From Burkholderiaceae bacterium (GTDB taxonomy: Bacteria > Pseudomonadota > Gammaproteobacteria > Burkholderiales > Burkholderiaceae_E), in contig JAHEMI010000014.1 in the NCBI GenBank assembly GCA_024643785.1, positions 1-37,374 on the forward strand: a DNA stretch of 37,374 nt, written 5' to 3'. Below, piece after piece: positions 9,273-21,048 of this stretch. The position numbers and the translations under genes are program-made. The notes under the pieces were generated by a model, which saw nothing but the letters and a program-made list of their open reading frames with translations, did no database searches and was not told the DNA's origin. The number at the start of each line of letters is the position of its first letter. Positions within the stretch are counted from its first letter, which is position 1.

Positions 9273-9689
9273 CTACTTGCCGCGCAGTTTCCGGATCGCC
9301 GCGATCTGCGCAATGGCCGCGGCCAGCTCGGCCTGTGCCTTGGCGTAATCGATCGCTGAGGCGTTGCTGGCGAGCGCCTCCTCGGCCGCACGCTTGGCTT
9401 CCTCGGCCTTGGCTTCGTCGAGGTCGTGCGCCCGGATCGCGGTGTCGGCCAGCACCGTGACGCGGCGCGGCTGGACCTCGAGAATGCCGCCGGCGACGAA
9501 CACGAACTCTTCCTCGGCCTGTCCGACGACCTTGATGCGCACCGCCCCCGGCTTGATCCGCGTAATCAGCGGCGTGTGCTGCGGAAAGATTCCCAGCTCA
9601 CCGACCTCGCCCGGAAGCACGACGAACTCGGCCTCGCCTTCGAAGATCGATGCTTCGGCGCTGACGACGTCGACGTGAATGCTAGACAT
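9273..9689 (-). CDS. atpC: F1 ATP synthase subunit epsilon
   Basis: A 138-residue subunit of the F1 central stalk, which couples rotor to catalytic head and inhibits ATP hydrolysis. The N-terminal beta-sandwich begins [20 protein letters not shown] and has the typical [19 protein letters not shown] at about 24-42. The C-terminal part (about 87-138) is an Ala/Glu/Lys-rich helical hairpin, as expected. It is the last gene of the atp operon, 22 bp after atpD, and is followed by the hairpin at 9231-9250. Confidence 0.95.
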   Translation of the reverse strand: MSSIHVDVVSAEASIFEGEAEFVVLPGEVGELGIFPQHTPLITRIKPGAVRIKVVGQAEEEFVFVAGGILEVQPRRVTVLADTAIRAHDLDEAKAEEAKRAAEEALASNASAIDYAKAQAELAAAIAQIAAIRKLRGK

Positions 9690-9711
9690 GCGATACCCCG
9701 TAAGTTTGCGC

Positions 9712-11187
<1,476 letters not shown>

Positions 11188-12057
11188 CTAGACGGCGGCC
11201 GCGCCTCCGACAATCTCCGACAATTCCTTGGTGATCGCCGCCTGCCGCGCCTTGTTGTAGGACAGCTGCAGTTCGTCGATCACTTCCTTGGCGTTTTCCG
11301 ACGCCGACTTCATCGCAACCATCCGCGCGCTCTGCTCGGAAGCCATGTTCTCGGCCACCGCCTGGTAGATGATCGCCTCGACGTAGCGCACCAGCAGCTC
11401 GTCGAGAACGGTCGGCGCGTCCGGCTCGTAGAGGTAGTCCCACGAGTACTCGAGAAGGTTCTCGGTGAGCGACCCGGCCGGCAGCGGCAGCAACTGCTCG
11501 ATCACCGCCTCCTGCTTCATGGTGTTGATGAAGCGGGTATAGGCGAGGTAGACCACGTCGATCTCGCCGGCCGCGTAGGCGTCGAGCTGGACCTTGATCG
11601 GACCGATCAGCTTTTCGAGGTGCGGCGTGTCGCCGAGGTGCACCAGGTGCGAGACGACGCTGGCCCCGATCCGGTTGAGGAAGCCGAGCCCCTTGTTGCC
11701 GAACGCCGTGGTCTGGACCCGCGCCCCGCCGTCCTCGAGCTCGCGCAGCTTGCTGGTGACGGCGCGCAGCACGTTGGTGTTCAAGCCGCCGCACAGCCCC
11801 TTGTCGGTGGTGACGACGATGATGCCCGCGGCACGCAATTCGCCGTGGGCAACCAGGTACGGATGGCGATACTCGGGGTTGGCCTCGGCGAGGTGGGCCG
11901 CGATATTGCGGATCTTGTCGCCGTAGGGCCGCGCCTGACGCATCCGTTCCTGCGCCTTGCGCATCTTGGACGCGGCGACCATCTCCATCGCCTTGGTGAT
12001 CTTGCGCGTGTTCTGGACGCTCTTGATCTTGGTCCGGATCTCTTTACTTCCGGGCAT
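11188..12057 (-). CDS. atpG: F1 ATP synthase subunit gamma
   Basis: A 289-residue rotor shaft protein. The N-terminal helix carries the family sequence [20 protein letters not shown], and the C-terminal helix carries [20 protein letters not shown]. These form the coiled coil that turns inside the alpha3beta3 ring. A central Rossmann-like domain ([11 protein letters not shown] near 78-88) matches the family. ATG at 12057 has AAGGA seven bases upstream. It is preceded by atpA with a 38-bp gap and followed by atpD. Confidence 0.96.
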   Translation of the reverse strand: MPGSKEIRTKIKSVQNTRKITKAMEMVAASKMRKAQERMRQARPYGDKIRNIAAHLAEANPEYRHPYLVAHGELRAAGIIVVTTDKGLCGGLNTNVLRAVTSKLRELEDGGARVQTTAFGNKGLGFLNRIGASVVSHLVHLGDTPHLEKLIGPIKVQLDAYAAGEIDVVYLAYTRFINTMKQEAVIEQLLPLPAGSLTENLLEYSWDYLYEPDAPTVLDELLVRYVEAIIYQAVAENMASEQSARMVAMKSASENAKEVIDELQLSYNKARQAAITKELSEIVGGAAAV

Positions 12058-12095
12058 CTCGAATCCTTGTCGTGGTTCGCTTCAAAACGCCGGAC

Positions 12096-13637
12096 TCAAT
12101 ACGCGCCGGTTTTCTTGAAGGACTTGACGAGCTCGTGCAGCCGGGCCTCGATATCCTTGCTGAACTTCATGTCGCGCTGGATTTCCTCGACCAGTTCGGC
12201 ATGGCTGGAGCGCGCGAATTCGCGCAGCGCCCGCTCGGCATCGAGTGCCTTGGCAACGTCGACGTCGTCAAGGTAGCCGTTGTTGACCGCGAACAGCGTC
12301 AGCGCCATTTCCCAGACCTGCAGCGGCTGGTACTGCGGCTGCTTCATCAGTTCGGTGACCAGACGACCGCGCTCGAGCTGCTTGCGGGTCGCATCGTCGA
12401 GGTCGGATGCGAACTGGGCGAAGGCCGCCAGCTCGCGGTACTGCGCCAGCGCCATCCGCACGCCGCCGCCGAGCTTCTTGATGATGTCGGTCTGCGCCGC
12501 GCCGCCAACCCGCGACACCGAGATGCCGGCGTTGATCGCGGGCCGGATACCGGCGTTGAACAGGTCGGTCTCGAGGAAGATCTGGCCGTCGGTAATCGAG
12601 ATCACGTTGGTCGGAACGAAGGCCGAAACGTCGCCGGCCTGGGTTTCGATGATCGGCAGGGCCGTCAGCGAACCGGTCTTGCCCTTGATCTCGCCGTTGG
12701 TGAACTTCTCGACGTAGTCCTCGTTGACGCGCGCCGCGCGCTCGAGCAGCCGCGAGTGCAGGTAGAACACGTCGCCGGGATAGGCTTCGCGTCCCGGCGG
12801 CCGGCGCAGCAGCAGCGAGACCTGGCGATAGGCCCAGGCCTGCTTGGTGAGATCGTCATAAATGATCAGGGCGTCCTGGCCGCGATCGCGGAAGTACTCG
12901 GCCATCGTGCAGCCGGAGTAGGGGGCGATGTACTGCATCGCCGCCGACTCGGAGGCAGTGGCGGCCACCACGATGGTGTAATCCATCGCGCCGTATTCCT
13001 CGAGCTTGCGCACCACGTTGACCACGGTCGAGGCCTTCTGGCCGATCGCGACGTAGACGCAGATCAGGTTCTTGCCCTTCTGGTTGATGATCGTGTCGAC
13101 GGCCACCGCGGTCTTGCCGGTCTGGCGGTCGCCGATGATCAGTTCGCGCTGGCCGCGACCGATCGGGACCATCGCGTCGATCGACTTGAGCCCCGTCTGA
13201 ACCGGCTGCGAAACCGATTTCCGGGCGATAACGCCGGGAGCGACCTTCTCGATGACGTCGCTCATCTTGGCGTTGATCGGGCCCTTGCCGTCGATCGGCT
13301 GGCCCAGCGAGTTCACCACCCGCCCGATCAGTTCCGGACCGACTGGCACCTCGAGAATGCGGCCGGTCGCCTTGACCGTGTCGCCTTCGCTGATGTGCTC
13401 GTAGGGGCCCAGCACCACCGCGCCGACCGAGTCACGTTCGAGATTTAGCGCGAGCCCGAAGGTGTCGCCGGGGAACTCGATCATCTCGCCCTGCATCACG
13501 TCCGAGAGGCCGTGGAGCCGGCAGATGCCGTCGGTTACCGAGACGACCGTGCCCTGGTTGCGGGTATCGGCGGATACCTGCAGGTTCTCGATCTTGCTCT
13601 TCAGCAGTTCACTGATCTCTGCCGGATTCAATTGCAT
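12096..13637 (-). CDS. atpA: F1 ATP synthase subunit alpha
   Basis: A 513-residue non-catalytic nucleotide-binding subunit. The P-loop GDRQTGKT is at 169-176, followed by the [18 protein letters not shown] block and the [20 protein letters not shown] signature. ATG at 13637 gives the conserved opening [13 protein letters not shown] and is preceded by AGGAG at proper spacing, so the 32-codon upstream extension of the frame is not used. It sits between atpH and atpG. Confidence 0.97.
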   Translation of the reverse strand: MQLNPAEISELLKSKIENLQVSADTRNQGTVVSVTDGICRLHGLSDVMQGEMIEFPGDTFGLALNLERDSVGAVVLGPYEHISEGDTVKATGRILEVPVGPELIGRVVNSLGQPIDGKGPINAKMSDVIEKVAPGVIARKSVSQPVQTGLKSIDAMVPIGRGQRELIIGDRQTGKTAVAVDTIINQKGKNLICVYVAIGQKASTVVNVVRKLEEYGAMDYTIVVAATASESAAMQYIAPYSGCTMAEYFRDRGQDALIIYDDLTKQAWAYRQVSLLLRRPPGREAYPGDVFYLHSRLLERAARVNEDYVEKFTNGEIKGKTGSLTALPIIETQAGDVSAFVPTNVISITDGQIFLETDLFNAGIRPAINAGISVSRVGGAAQTDIIKKLGGGVRMALAQYRELAAFAQFASDLDDATRKQLERGRLVTELMKQPQYQPLQVWEMALTLFAVNNGYLDDVDVAKALDAERALREFARSSHAELVEEIQRDMKFSKDIEARLHELVKSFKKTGAY

Positions 13638-13680
13638 GGGGTGTTCTCCTGCCCCATCGGGGCGTGGACTGTTCTGTACG

Positions 13681-14214
13681 TCACTTCCTGAGCGTGCTTG
13701 CGAGTTGCGCGAGCTTGCCGCGCACCGATGCATCCATTACTTCGTCACCGACACGAATCGACACGCCACCAATCAGATCGTGGTCAACCACCACGTGGGC
13801 CTTGACGCTGCTGCGGTATTTCTCCTCGAGCGATGCCACGATCGTCGCCAGCTGGCCGTCGTCGAGCGGGTACGCCGACGTGACTTCGGCCTCGAGCACG
13901 CTTTCGAAATCGTTGCGCAAGCGCTCGAAGTGCCGGGCAATGTCAGCCAGAACCCCGATACGGCCATTGTCGGCAAGCACCCGCACCAGGTTCTTCTGCT
14001 GGTCATTGACCGGGCCGGCGGCCTCGACGCACAGCGCCGCGACCTGTTCGGCGCTCAGTTGCGGGTTGCCGACCAGCTCGCGGGCCGCCTCGGTGCCGGC
14101 CACGACGGCCAGGCGCGCCAGGGCGTCGGACCAGGACGGCAGCGTCTTGGTGTCGCGGGCGATCTGGAACGCCGCTTCCGCGTAGGGTCGGGCAATCGTG
14201 AGCGATTCGGCCAT
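13681..14214 (-). CDS. atpH: F1 ATP synthase subunit delta
   Basis: A 177-residue peripheral-stalk protein that ties the b subunits to the top of F1. It opens [19 protein letters not shown], the conserved delta N-terminus. The C-terminal region has [33 protein letters not shown], the delta signature. It begins six bases after the atpF stop, so the two are probably translationally coupled. Confidence 0.95.
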   Translation of the reverse strand: MAESLTIARPYAEAAFQIARDTKTLPSWSDALARLAVVAGTEAARELVGNPQLSAEQVAALCVEAAGPVNDQQKNLVRVLADNGRIGVLADIARHFERLRNDFESVLEAEVTSAYPLDDGQLATIVASLEEKYRSSVKAHVVVDHDLIGGVSIRVGDEVMDASVRGKLAQLASTLRK

Positions 14215-14220
14215 GGCTGA

Positions 14221-14694
14221 CTACCGGAGCTCGTTCTTGAGGTTGGCCAGCAACTCGGCATGGCGGGTGGCGTCGATTTCCTTGCGCAGGATGCGCTCGG
14301 CTCCGGCCACTGCCAATTGCGAGATCTGGTCACGCAGCTGCTCGCGGGCGCGCTGCATGGCCAGTTCAGCCTCATCCTCTGCCGCCTTCTTGGCCGCCGC
14401 GATGAGACGGCTCGCCTCGCTGCGGGCGTCGTCCACCAGTTGCGCGCCCTGGCGCTCGGCACCGGCACGCAATTCCGCGGCGCCGGCGCGCGCCTCTTTC
14501 AACTCTTCCTGGACGCGCCGCTCGGTGGCGGCAAGTTCTGACCTGGCCTTGTCGGCAGCAGCGAGCCCGTCGGAAATCCGCTTGGCACGCTCATCCAGCG
14601 CCTGGGTGATCGGCGGCCAGACGAACCTGGCCGTAAACCACCAGAGCGCCGCGAAGACGATCATCTGGGCGATTAGGGTCGCATTGATATTCAC
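14221..14694 (-). CDS. atpF: Fo ATP synthase subunit b
   Basis: A 157-residue membrane-anchored stator. A single N-terminal membrane segment (about residues 5-27, opening MNINATLIAQMIVFAALWWF) is followed by a long charged Ala/Glu/Arg-rich helix forming the b-dimer coiled coil. The start codon is GTG at 14694, supported by AGGAAG upstream. The length is typical (E. coli 156). It lies between atpE and atpH. Confidence 0.95.
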   Translation of the reverse strand: MNINATLIAQMIVFAALWWFTARFVWPPITQALDERAKRISDGLAAADKARSELAATERRVQEELKEARAGAAELRAGAERQGAQLVDDARSEASRLIAAAKKAAEDEAELAMQRAREQLRDQISQLAVAGAERILRKEIDATRHAELLANLKNELR

Positions 14695-14738
14695 GAGGTG
14701 CTTCCTGTGCTGAGTTCAGCGAGCATGGCTCGCCAGTA

Positions 14739-15008
<270 letters not shown>

Positions 15009-15023
15009 CTAAAAAAAATCAAC

Positions 15024-16267
<1,244 letters not shown>

Positions 16268-16346
16268 GGCTCAGGAACTCCACAAGATTGCGGGCCCTCC
16301 GATGCGCAGGCACGTCAGCATTGGCTTGCACCAACGAAACCGTAGA

Positions 16347-16376
16347 ATTGTAATGGCGCACTCACAATGTGGTCAA
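16347..16376 (-). promoter_or_regulatory. Promoter of the atpIBEFHAGDC operon
   Basis: On the minus strand TTGACC (16376-16371) is followed after 18 bp by TACAAT (16352-16347), a good sigma70-type -35/-10 pair (5 of 6 in each box). Transcription would start near 16340, leaving a leader of roughly 70 bases before atpI. It lies in the 128-bp gap after parB, so the atp genes need not depend on read-through from the par operon. Confidence 0.7.
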
Positions 16377-16395
16377 ACCCGGCCGAGCTTTATGG

Positions 16396-17271
16396 CTATA
16401 CCCGCAGCTTGGCTACGAGTGCCTCGAACTGTTCGTGGCCGTGGAAACGGATTGTCAGGCTGCCGCCCTTGCGGGCGCCAACGGTGATCGATACCTCGGT
16501 GCCCAGCGCATCGGCCAATTCCTCCTCGATGCGCACCAGGTCGCGGGGCTTGCGGCGCGCGGCACGCCGGTTGTGGGCCGCGACCCCGCCCGGATTGGTC
16601 GCGGTAGTCACCAGCCGTTCCGCCTCGCGCACCGAGAGGCGTTTCTCGACGATCTGGCTGGCGAGCATCAGCTGGGTCGCGCGGTCGAGGCCGACCAGCG
16701 CCCGGGCGTGCCCCATGTCGAGGTCACCGGCCAGCAGCATCGTCTGCACCGGCTCGGCGAGGTTGAGCAGGCGCAGCAGGTTGGTGGTCGCGCTGCGCGA
16801 ACGGCCGATCGCCGCCGCCGCCTGTTCGTGCGAGTACCTGAATTCCTCGATCAGCCGCTTGATCCCCTGGGCCTCCTCGATCGGGTTGAGGTTCTCGCGC
16901 TGGATGTTCTCGATCAGGGCCAGCGCCGCCGCCTCCTGATCGGAAACGTGGCGCACGATCACCGGCACTTCGGTGATGCCGGCGAGCTTGGCAGCTCGGA
17001 AGCGCCGCTCGCCGGCAATGATCTCGTAGCGGCCTTCGGACTCCGGGCCGAGCGGGCGGACCGCGATCGGCTGGATGATGCCGTGGTCGCGGATCGATTC
17101 CGCCAGTTCCTGGATGCCGCCCTCGTCCATCCGGCTGCGGGGCTGATAGCGCCCCGGGGTAAGCAGCGCGAGCGCGACCATCGGCTGAGCCGCGCCGGCT
17201 GCCGCGCCCGGTTCGCGGTCGCCGCCGAGCAGCGCCTCAAGCCCCCGGCCTAGTCCCTTTTCCCTTTTCAT
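16396..17271 (-). CDS. parB: Chromosome-partitioning protein ParB (CTP-dependent parS clamp)
   Basis: A 291-residue protein that loads onto parS, spreads along DNA as a sliding clamp and recruits SMC. The N-terminal MKREKGLGRGLEALLG helix is the segment that touches ParA. The CTP-binding boxes GERRFRAA (87-94) and ENIQREN (121-127) are intact. A helix-turn-helix near 148-170 recognises parS. The C-terminal dimerisation part ends HGHEQFEALVAKLRV. Its ATG overlaps the parA stop as ATGA, so the two are translationally coupled. Two parS sites lie 3.7 kb upstream, at the head of the same operon. Confidence 0.96.
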   Translation of the reverse strand: MKREKGLGRGLEALLGGDREPGAAAGAAQPMVALALLTPGRYQPRSRMDEGGIQELAESIRDHGIIQPIAVRPLGPESEGRYEIIAGERRFRAAKLAGITEVPVIVRHVSDQEAAALALIENIQRENLNPIEEAQGIKRLIEEFRYSHEQAAAAIGRSRSATTNLLRLLNLAEPVQTMLLAGDLDMGHARALVGLDRATQLMLASQIVEKRLSVREAERLVTTATNPGGVAAHNRRAARRKPRDLVRIEEELADALGTEVSITVGARKGGSLTIRFHGHEQFEALVAKLRV

Positions 17272-18044
17272 GACTGCCTCTTTTCCATTCTTTCAATTAG
17301 TTCCGCACCGAACTGGAGATAGGCGCGCGCACCCTTTGACGAAGGGTCGAACACCACCCCGGACTTGCCATAGCTCGGCGCCTCGGCAAGCCGGACATTG
17401 CGCGGGATGATGGTGGTGAACACCTTGTCGCCGAAGTGCTCGGCCAGCTGCCGAGAAACCTGCTGGGAGAGCGTCGCACGAGGATCGAACATCACCCGCA
17501 GCAAGCCCGTGACCTCGAGTTCGTGGTTGAAATTTGCGTGCACCTTGCGGATCGTGTTGACCAGGTCGGAAAGACCCTCGAGCGCGTAGTACTCGCACTG
17601 CATCGGGATGATCACGCCACGGGCCGCGCACAGTCCGTTGAGGGTGAGCAGCGAGAGCGACGGCGGACAGTCGATGAGCACGTAGTCGTACTCGCCGTCC
17701 ACCGCCTGCAACGCTTCGCGCAAGCGTGACTCGCGCTGGTCGAAATCGATCAGCTCCAGTTCCGCCCCCGCCAGGTCGCGGTTGGCCGGCAGCACGACGT
17801 AGCCGCCGGTGGGCGACGGCTGGCAGGCCTCGACGACGTCGGCGAGTCCGATCATCACGTGGTACACGGAGCGCTTCAGGTCGCGCTTGTCCAGCCCGCT
17901 GCCGGTAGTGGCGTTGCCCTGGGGGTCGAGGTCGACCAGCAGCACGCTGCGCCCGAGGCTCGCCAATGCAGCCGCGAGATTTACTGTGGTGGTGGTCTTG
18001 CCGACCCCGCCCTTCTGGTTTGCGACGACGAATCTGCGTGCCAT
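17268..18044 (-). CDS. parA: Chromosome-partitioning ATPase ParA
   Basis: A 258-residue Walker-type ATPase. The deviant Walker A KGGVGKTT is at residues 11-18, followed by LVDLDPQGNATTGSG, and DYVLIDCPPSLSLLTLNGL holds the Walker B. The protein binds DNA non-specifically with ATP and draws ParB-parS complexes apart. The reading frame is open for 126 more codons upstream into rsmG, but ATG at 18044 gives the family start MARRFVVANQKGG and has GGAG correctly placed. The gene begins five bases after the rsmG stop and overlaps parB by four bases. Confidence 0.96.
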   Translation of the reverse strand: MARRFVVANQKGGVGKTTTTVNLAAALASLGRSVLLVDLDPQGNATTGSGLDKRDLKRSVYHVMIGLADVVEACQPSPTGGYVVLPANRDLAGAELELIDFDQRESRLREALQAVDGEYDYVLIDCPPSLSLLTLNGLCAARGVIIPMQCEYYALEGLSDLVNTIRKVHANFNHELEVTGLLRVMFDPRATLSQQVSRQLAEHFGDKVFTTIIPRNVRLAEAPSYGKSGVVFDPSSKGARAYLQFGAELIERMEKRQS

Positions 18045-18049
18045 TGCCG

Positions 18050-18886
18050 TTAGGCTCCGTTGCGGGAAAGTTGCGCGCCAGGGGCGCCAGGGGGAACAGT
18101 AACAGCAGCGCCCGCAGTCGTGGCCGCAGCCCGGCGCAGCAGCACCAGGTGCCGGGCCGCGTCGAGTTCGGGGACCTCGAGAGCAATCACCTCGGGGCGC
18201 GCCCACAACGCGTCGAGCGCCCTGATTTCGACCTCCGGGACGACGCCCTTCATCGCACACACCAGGGTCTCGGGACCAGTGAGCGGCGCCGCCGCGGCCA
18301 GGAAATCGGTCAGCGAGGCGAAGGCCCGGCAGATCACCAGGTCGGCTGGAGCCGGCAGGCTCAGTTCCTCGACGCGGATCGGGTGAACCTCGACGTGGGC
18401 CAGGCCGAGAGTGCCGACGCACTGGCGCAGGAACGCCGCCTTCTTGCCGACCGGCTCGACCAGATGAACCTCGGCTTGAGGCCAGGCGATCGCCAACGGA
18501 ATTCCGGGCAAGCCGGCGCCGCTGCCGATGTCAACCACGCTGCGCCGGCGGCCGGCCGGGGCCGGAACGGACAGCCGCTCGGCGAGCGGCGTCACCACCG
18601 CCAGACTGTCGAACAGGTGCTCGACCAGCATCCGCGGCAGCGTCCGGATCGCGGTCAGGTTGTAGACCGCGTTCCATTTGCGCAGCAGTTCAAGGTAGTC
18701 GAGCAGCAACCCGAGCTGCGCCGGCTTCAGGTCCAGGCCGAGTCCCGCGCAGCCGGCGCGCAGCGCGGCAGCGAGTTCCGTGGCACCGGCTTCGGGCGCG
18801 CCCGACTCGCTCCGGGAGGCGCTCTCACGACCCCTCCATGACGAGCGGGAGGCGCCTTGTCCGGTATTGTGGGAGTGACCGCTCAC
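18050..18886 (-). CDS. rsmG: 16S rRNA (guanine-527-N7)-methyltransferase RsmG (GidB)
   Basis: A 278-residue SAM-dependent enzyme that methylates G527 of 16S rRNA; its loss gives low-level streptomycin resistance in other species. [14 protein letters not shown] near 68-81 and the SAM-binding [17 protein letters not shown] near 117-133 are clear, followed by RAFASLTDF. The start is GTG at 18886, which overlaps the mnmG stop as GTGA. This leaves about 37 N-terminal residues, Ser/Arg/Gly-rich, that E. coli RsmG lacks. The C-terminus also has an Ala/Pro/Gly-rich tail of about 25 residues. Both extensions look unstructured. Confidence 0.94.
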   Translation of the reverse strand: MSGHSHNTGQGASRSSWRGRESASRSESGAPEAGATELAAALRAGCAGLGLDLKPAQLGLLLDYLELLRKWNAVYNLTAIRTLPRMLVEHLFDSLAVVTPLAERLSVPAPAGRRRSVVDIGSGAGLPGIPLAIAWPQAEVHLVEPVGKKAAFLRQCVGTLGLAHVEVHPIRVEELSLPAPADLVICRAFASLTDFLAAAAPLTGPETLVCAMKGVVPEVEIRALDALWARPEVIALEVPELDAARHLVLLRRAAATTAGAAVTVPPGAPGAQLSRNGA

Positions 18887-20826
18887 TGTCGTGCCATCGC
18901 TTTATTGGCGGCCCTGTGCTTCTTCAGGTGGACCAGAAGTATGGACACTGCAGCGGGCGTGACGCCCGATATTCGCGATGCCTGGCCGATGGTCCCGGGA
19001 CGCTGGGCAGCGAGCTTCTGGGCGACTTCGCGCGACAGCCCGGGCACTGCGGAGTAATCGATATCGGCGGGGATCAGCTGGCCTTCGTTGAGGCCCTGGC
19101 GGTCGATTTCGAGTTGCTGGCGAACAATATAACCGGCGTACCTGGTCTGGATGACGACCTGCTCGATCGCCTGCCCGAGCTCGGATTCGGCAAGCCCGAA
19201 CTGGGTGGCCCGGTCGGCCAGCGAGGGGCCGGCAATGGTCATCAGGGCGTCGTAGGAGACGCCGGGCCGGCTCAGCAACTCGGCCGCGGTGTAGTCGCGC
19301 TCAATTGACTGGCCGAGGATCGCAACGGCCTGCTCGCGCGACACCACCTTGGGATTGAGCGACAGGGTGCGCAGCCGACGCAGCTCGTCGTCGATCGCAT
19401 CGCGCTTGCGCGCAAAGGCGTCCCAGCGAGCATCGTCAACGCAGCCCAGCTTGCGGCCAACCTCTGTCAGGCGCAGGTCGGCGTTGTCCTCGCGCAGGCT
19501 GAGCCGATACTCCGCGCGGCTGGTAAACATCCGGTAGGGCTCGCTGACGCCGCTGGTGATCAGGTCGTCGACCAGCACACCGAGATAGGCCTCGCTGCGC
19601 CGCGGGCACCAGGGCTCGCGGTCCCGGGTCTGCAGGGCCGCGTTGATACCGGCCAGCAAACCCTGCGCGGCAGCCTCCTCGTAGCCGGTGGTGCCGTTGA
19701 TCTGGCCGGCGAAGAACAACCCGCCGATCGCACGGGTCTCGAGCGAGGCGCCCAAACCGCGCGGGTCGAAGTAATCGTATTCGATTGCGTAACCGGGACG
19801 CAGGATGTGCGCGTTCTCTAGTCCGCGAATCGAGCGGACCAGCGCGAGCTGGATGTCGAACGGCAGGCTGGTCGAGATGCCGTTGGGGTAGTACTCGTGG
19901 GTGTCCAGGCCCTCGGGCTCGAGAAAGATCTGGTGCGAATCGCGGCCGGCGAAACGGTGGATCTTGTCCTCGATCGACGGGCAGTAGCGCGGCCCTACCC
20001 CCTCGATCACCCCGGTGTAGAGCGGCGAGCGGTCCAGCCCGCCGCGGATGATTTCGTGGGTACGCTCGTTGGTGTGGGTCATCCAGCAGGGGCGCTGCTC
20101 CGGGTGGGAGGAGGCACGCCCAAGGAAAGAAAACACCGGCACCGGATCAAGGTCACCGGGCTGGATCACGCAGGCCGAGAAGTCGATGCTGCGGCCGTCG
20201 ATGCGCGGCGGGGTCCCGGTCTTGAGCCGCCCCTGCCCCAGGCCAAGCTCGCGCAGCCGCTGCGCGAGCGACAGCGAGGGCGGATCACCGGCGCGGCCGG
20301 CCGGATGATTCTCCATTCCGACATGGATCTTGCCGTTGAGGAAGGTGCCGGCGGTAATCACCACCGCACGGGCGGCGAACGTCAGCCCCAACTGGGTCCT
20401 GACCCCGGCCACCCGCTCCCCGCCACCAGCGCTCTCCACCACCAGGTCGTCGGCGGCCTGCTGGAACAACCACAGGTTGGGCTGGTTCTCGAGCCGGGTC
20501 CGGATCGCCGTGCGATAGAGCACGCGATCGGCCTGGGCGCGGGTGGCGCGCACCGCCGGTCCCTTGCTCGAATTGAGGATCCGGAACTGGATCCCGGCGT
20601 CGTCGGTAGCCAGCGCCATCGCGCCACCGAGAGCGTCGACCTCCTTGACCAGGTGTCCCTTGCCGATCCCGCCGATCGACGGGTTGCACGACATCTGCCC
20701 AAGGGTCTCGAGGCTGTGGGTCAGCAGCAGGGTGCGCACGCCCATCCGGGCGGCGGCAAGCGCCGCTTCGGTGCCGGCGTGTCCGCCGCCAACCACGATG
20801 ACGTCAAATGACTCGGGAAACTGCAT
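18883..20826 (-). CDS. mnmG: tRNA uridine-34 5-carboxymethylaminomethyl modification enzyme MnmG (GidA)
   Basis: A 647-residue FAD protein that works with MnmE to modify the wobble uridine of several tRNAs. The FAD-binding [14 protein letters not shown] is at about 9-22. [23 protein letters not shown] holds a conserved cysteine. [22 protein letters not shown] and the C-terminal [22 protein letters not shown] are family blocks. ATG at 20826 is preferred over the TTG at 20835 because GAGG lies ten bases before it and the protein then opens [12 protein letters not shown] like its relatives. It leads the mnmG-rsmG-parA-parB unit. Confidence 0.97.
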   Translation of the reverse strand: MQFPESFDVIVVGGGHAGTEAALAAARMGVRTLLLTHSLETLGQMSCNPSIGGIGKGHLVKEVDALGGAMALATDDAGIQFRILNSSKGPAVRATRAQADRVLYRTAIRTRLENQPNLWLFQQAADDLVVESAGGGERVAGVRTQLGLTFAARAVVITAGTFLNGKIHVGMENHPAGRAGDPPSLSLAQRLRELGLGQGRLKTGTPPRIDGRSIDFSACVIQPGDLDPVPVFSFLGRASSHPEQRPCWMTHTNERTHEIIRGGLDRSPLYTGVIEGVGPRYCPSIEDKIHRFAGRDSHQIFLEPEGLDTHEYYPNGISTSLPFDIQLALVRSIRGLENAHILRPGYAIEYDYFDPRGLGASLETRAIGGLFFAGQINGTTGYEEAAAQGLLAGINAALQTRDREPWCPRRSEAYLGVLVDDLITSGVSEPYRMFTSRAEYRLSLREDNADLRLTEVGRKLGCVDDARWDAFARKRDAIDDELRRLRTLSLNPKVVSREQAVAILGQSIERDYTAAELLSRPGVSYDALMTIAGPSLADRATQFGLAESELGQAIEQVVIQTRYAGYIVRQQLEIDRQGLNEGQLIPADIDYSAVPGLSREVAQKLAAQRPGTIGQASRISGVTPAAVSILLVHLKKHRAANKAMARQ

Positions 20827-20902
20827 CAAACCCAAACCTCAGGGGATTAGCGGCACGCCGGACCAGCGGCCGGGCAGCCGCGAATGGCATGATCGAGGGC
20901 GA

Positions 20903-20908
20903 ATTATA
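20903..20908 (-). promoter_or_regulatory. -10 box of the mnmG-rsmG-parAB operon
   Basis: A perfect TATAAT on the minus strand, in AAAGATATAATTCG, about 77 bp before the mnmG ATG. No good -35 hexamer is found 16-18 bp upstream; that position (about 20925-20932) runs into the parS palindrome at 20929-20944. Transcription would start near 20896. Weakness of the -35 suggests help or control by a bound protein, ParB being the obvious candidate. Confidence 0.55.
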
Positions 20909-20928
20909 TCTTTGCCGCACGCCGCCGA

Positions 20929-20944
20929 TGTTTCACGTGAAACA
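20929..20944. promoter_or_regulatory. parS site 1 (perfect 16-mer)
   Basis: TGTTTCACGTGAAACA matches the bacterial parS consensus at all 16 positions and is a perfect palindrome. It lies about 100 bp before mnmG, at the head of the operon that encodes ParA and ParB, and just upstream of that operon's -10 box. Confidence 0.95.
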
Positions 20945-21025
20945 TCGAGTGCCACCGCGCGCGAAGACGCTCAGCGCTGCAACCGTTTTGGGAGGTGACC
21001 GCGAATCCTCGGCAAAACCCCGCCG

Positions 21026-21041
21026 TGTTTCACGTGAAACG
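21026..21041. promoter_or_regulatory. parS site 2 (15 of 16)
   Basis: TGTTTCACGTGAAACG differs from the parS consensus only at the last base. It starts 97 bp from site 1 and ends 7 bp from the stop codon of the GMC oxidoreductase. Two close sites allow efficient ParB loading near the replication origin. Confidence 0.92.
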
Positions 21042-21048
21042 TGCCCGC

